Positions 13,070 to 13,461 of a stretch of 13,461 nucleotides of DNA are shown here, piece by piece; the stretch's first letter is position 1; the number at the start of each line of letters is the position of its first letter. The position numbers were made by a program, and so were the translations under genes. The DNA is from UBA9464 sp003445095. GTDB taxonomy: Bacteria > Verrucomicrobiota > Verrucomicrobiia > Limisphaerales > UBA9464. A model generated the notes under the pieces. The model had not been told where the DNA came from. It did not search any database and saw only the letters and a list, made by a program, of their open reading frames with translations. The DNA lies in contig DAOMZG010000190.1 in assembly GCA_035437945.1 (NCBI GenBank), positions 1 through 13,461 of the forward strand, in the 5' to 3' direction.

Positions 13070-13461
13070 ATGGTTCCACCAATCGTCTCCACCTACGCGT
13101 CCTGGCGAGAACGGGCGCTCGCGGTTTTTCCCGCCGGCTCCAATGGCGAATTCGGAATTCCGCCGGAGTTAATTCCGGTCATCGCTCGCGGGAACGGATG
13201 TCGAGTCTGGGACACGGAAGGCAGTCCCTATCTCGATTTCACGATGGCCTGGGGCTCGGCGTTGGTGGGTCACGGCCATCCCAAGGTTCGCGAGGCGGTG
13301 TTGTCCGCTTTGCCCGACGGTTTCAACTTCGCGGCGGTCAACCGCCGCAGCGTCGAACTGGCGGAACGCCTGCAAGCTCTGGTGCCTTGTGCCCAGCGAG
13401 TCCGCTTCGTCGCATCGGGAACTGAAGCGACCATGATGTGTCTGCGAGTAGCCCAGGCGGC
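13070..13461 (+). CDS. Class-III aminotransferase, glutamate-1-semialdehyde aminomutase-like, 3'-partial
   Basis: A frame from ATG 13070 stays open to the right edge (130 full codons) and was recognised by translation; an in-frame stop at 13037 excludes an earlier ATG. The product begins MVPPIVSTYASWRERALAVF and shows the class-III PLP-aminotransferase N-terminus: FPAGSNGEFGIP, IARGNGCRVWDTEGSPYLDF, GSALVGHGHPKVREAV, ELAERLQALVP and RFVASGTEATMMCLRVAQ. The SGTEATM motif binds the PLP phosphate and is strongly associated with the HemL group, which makes 5-aminolevulinate from glutamate-1-semialdehyde. True HemL usually reads PGGVNSPVR where this has PAGSNGEFG, so it may be a HemL-related aminotransferase rather than HemL itself. 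With hemA and hemC about 8-9 kb away, HemL is tempting but unproven. The catalytic Lys lies beyond the window. Confidence 0.85.
   Translation, partial: MVPPIVSTYASWRERALAVFPAGSNGEFGIPPELIPVIARGNGCRVWDTEGSPYLDFTMAWGSALVGHGHPKVREAVLSALPDGFNFAAVNRRSVELAERLQALVPCAQRVRFVASGTEATMMCLRVAQA

Noticed and set aside
12898..13425. 175-codon plus-strand frame at the right edge
   Set aside because: It is a different frame from the aminotransferase, whose class-III motifs clearly identify the true frame starting at 13070.

Overview
The window is dense, high-GC bacterial chromosome. It probably comes from a member of the Verrucomicrobiota, perhaps the Pedosphaera-like lineage. That placement is inferred from three paralogous prepilin-like proteins (FTLIELLVVIAIIAILAG N-terminus, two with an intact H-X9-DG motif), from a choice-of-anchor/DUF642-like secreted protein with a C-terminal ESA...GPW...FYRIR module, and from a glutamyl-tRNA reductase with a short C-terminus. 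Shine-Dalgarno sequences are weak or absent before most starts. No rRNA, tRNA, CRISPR array, insertion sequence or phage gene was recognised.

Layout. 1-846 (+) is the 3' part of a BlaR1/M56-type membrane metallopeptidase, open at the left edge. 897-6011 (-) reads, in transcription order: a CcsA/HemX-like membrane protein, hemA (glutamyl-tRNA reductase), hemC (hydroxymethylbilane synthase), then after 222 bp nadA (quinolinate synthase), then after 91 bp a secreted choice-of-anchor protein. The ccsA-like, hemA and hemC genes are tightly packed (GTGA overlap, then a 24-bp gap) and form a tetrapyrrole-synthesis operon. A perfect 9-bp inverted repeat abuts the start codon of the first gene. 6190-7501 (+) is a ytcA-like lipoprotein gene plus an mdtN/EmrA-type membrane fusion protein gene, without the usual pump and outer-membrane partners. 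7522-8358 (-) is prepilin-like gene 1. 8546-10780 (+) is a lone nuoD (complex I 49-kDa-type subunit), followed 12 bp later by an unknown membrane protein with an N-terminal zinc-ribbon-like motif. 10781-11236 has no confident gene: it holds an inverted repeat directly after the preceding stop, a doubtful small basic ORF on the minus strand and a small palindrome. 11237-12879 (-) is a coupled pair of prepilin-like genes (3 then 2, TGATG overlap). 13070 to the right edge (+) is the 5' part of a class-III, glutamate-1-semialdehyde-aminomutase-like aminotransferase.

How the genes fit together. HemA and HemC catalyse the first committed step and a middle step of the C5 route to heme. The CcsA/HemX-like protein links the operon to heme handling or cytochrome c maturation, or to control of HemA as in Bacillus. 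NadA supplies NAD. NuoD is a quinone-site subunit of NADH dehydrogenase. The window is therefore mainly respiratory cofactor and housekeeping genes interspersed with lineage-typical envelope proteins. I did not find a convincing new multi-gene system. The best leads are the start-codon hairpin, the His-rich HemC insertion, the short HemA, the orphan ytcA-mdtN pair and the isolated nuoD with its zinc-ribbon neighbour.
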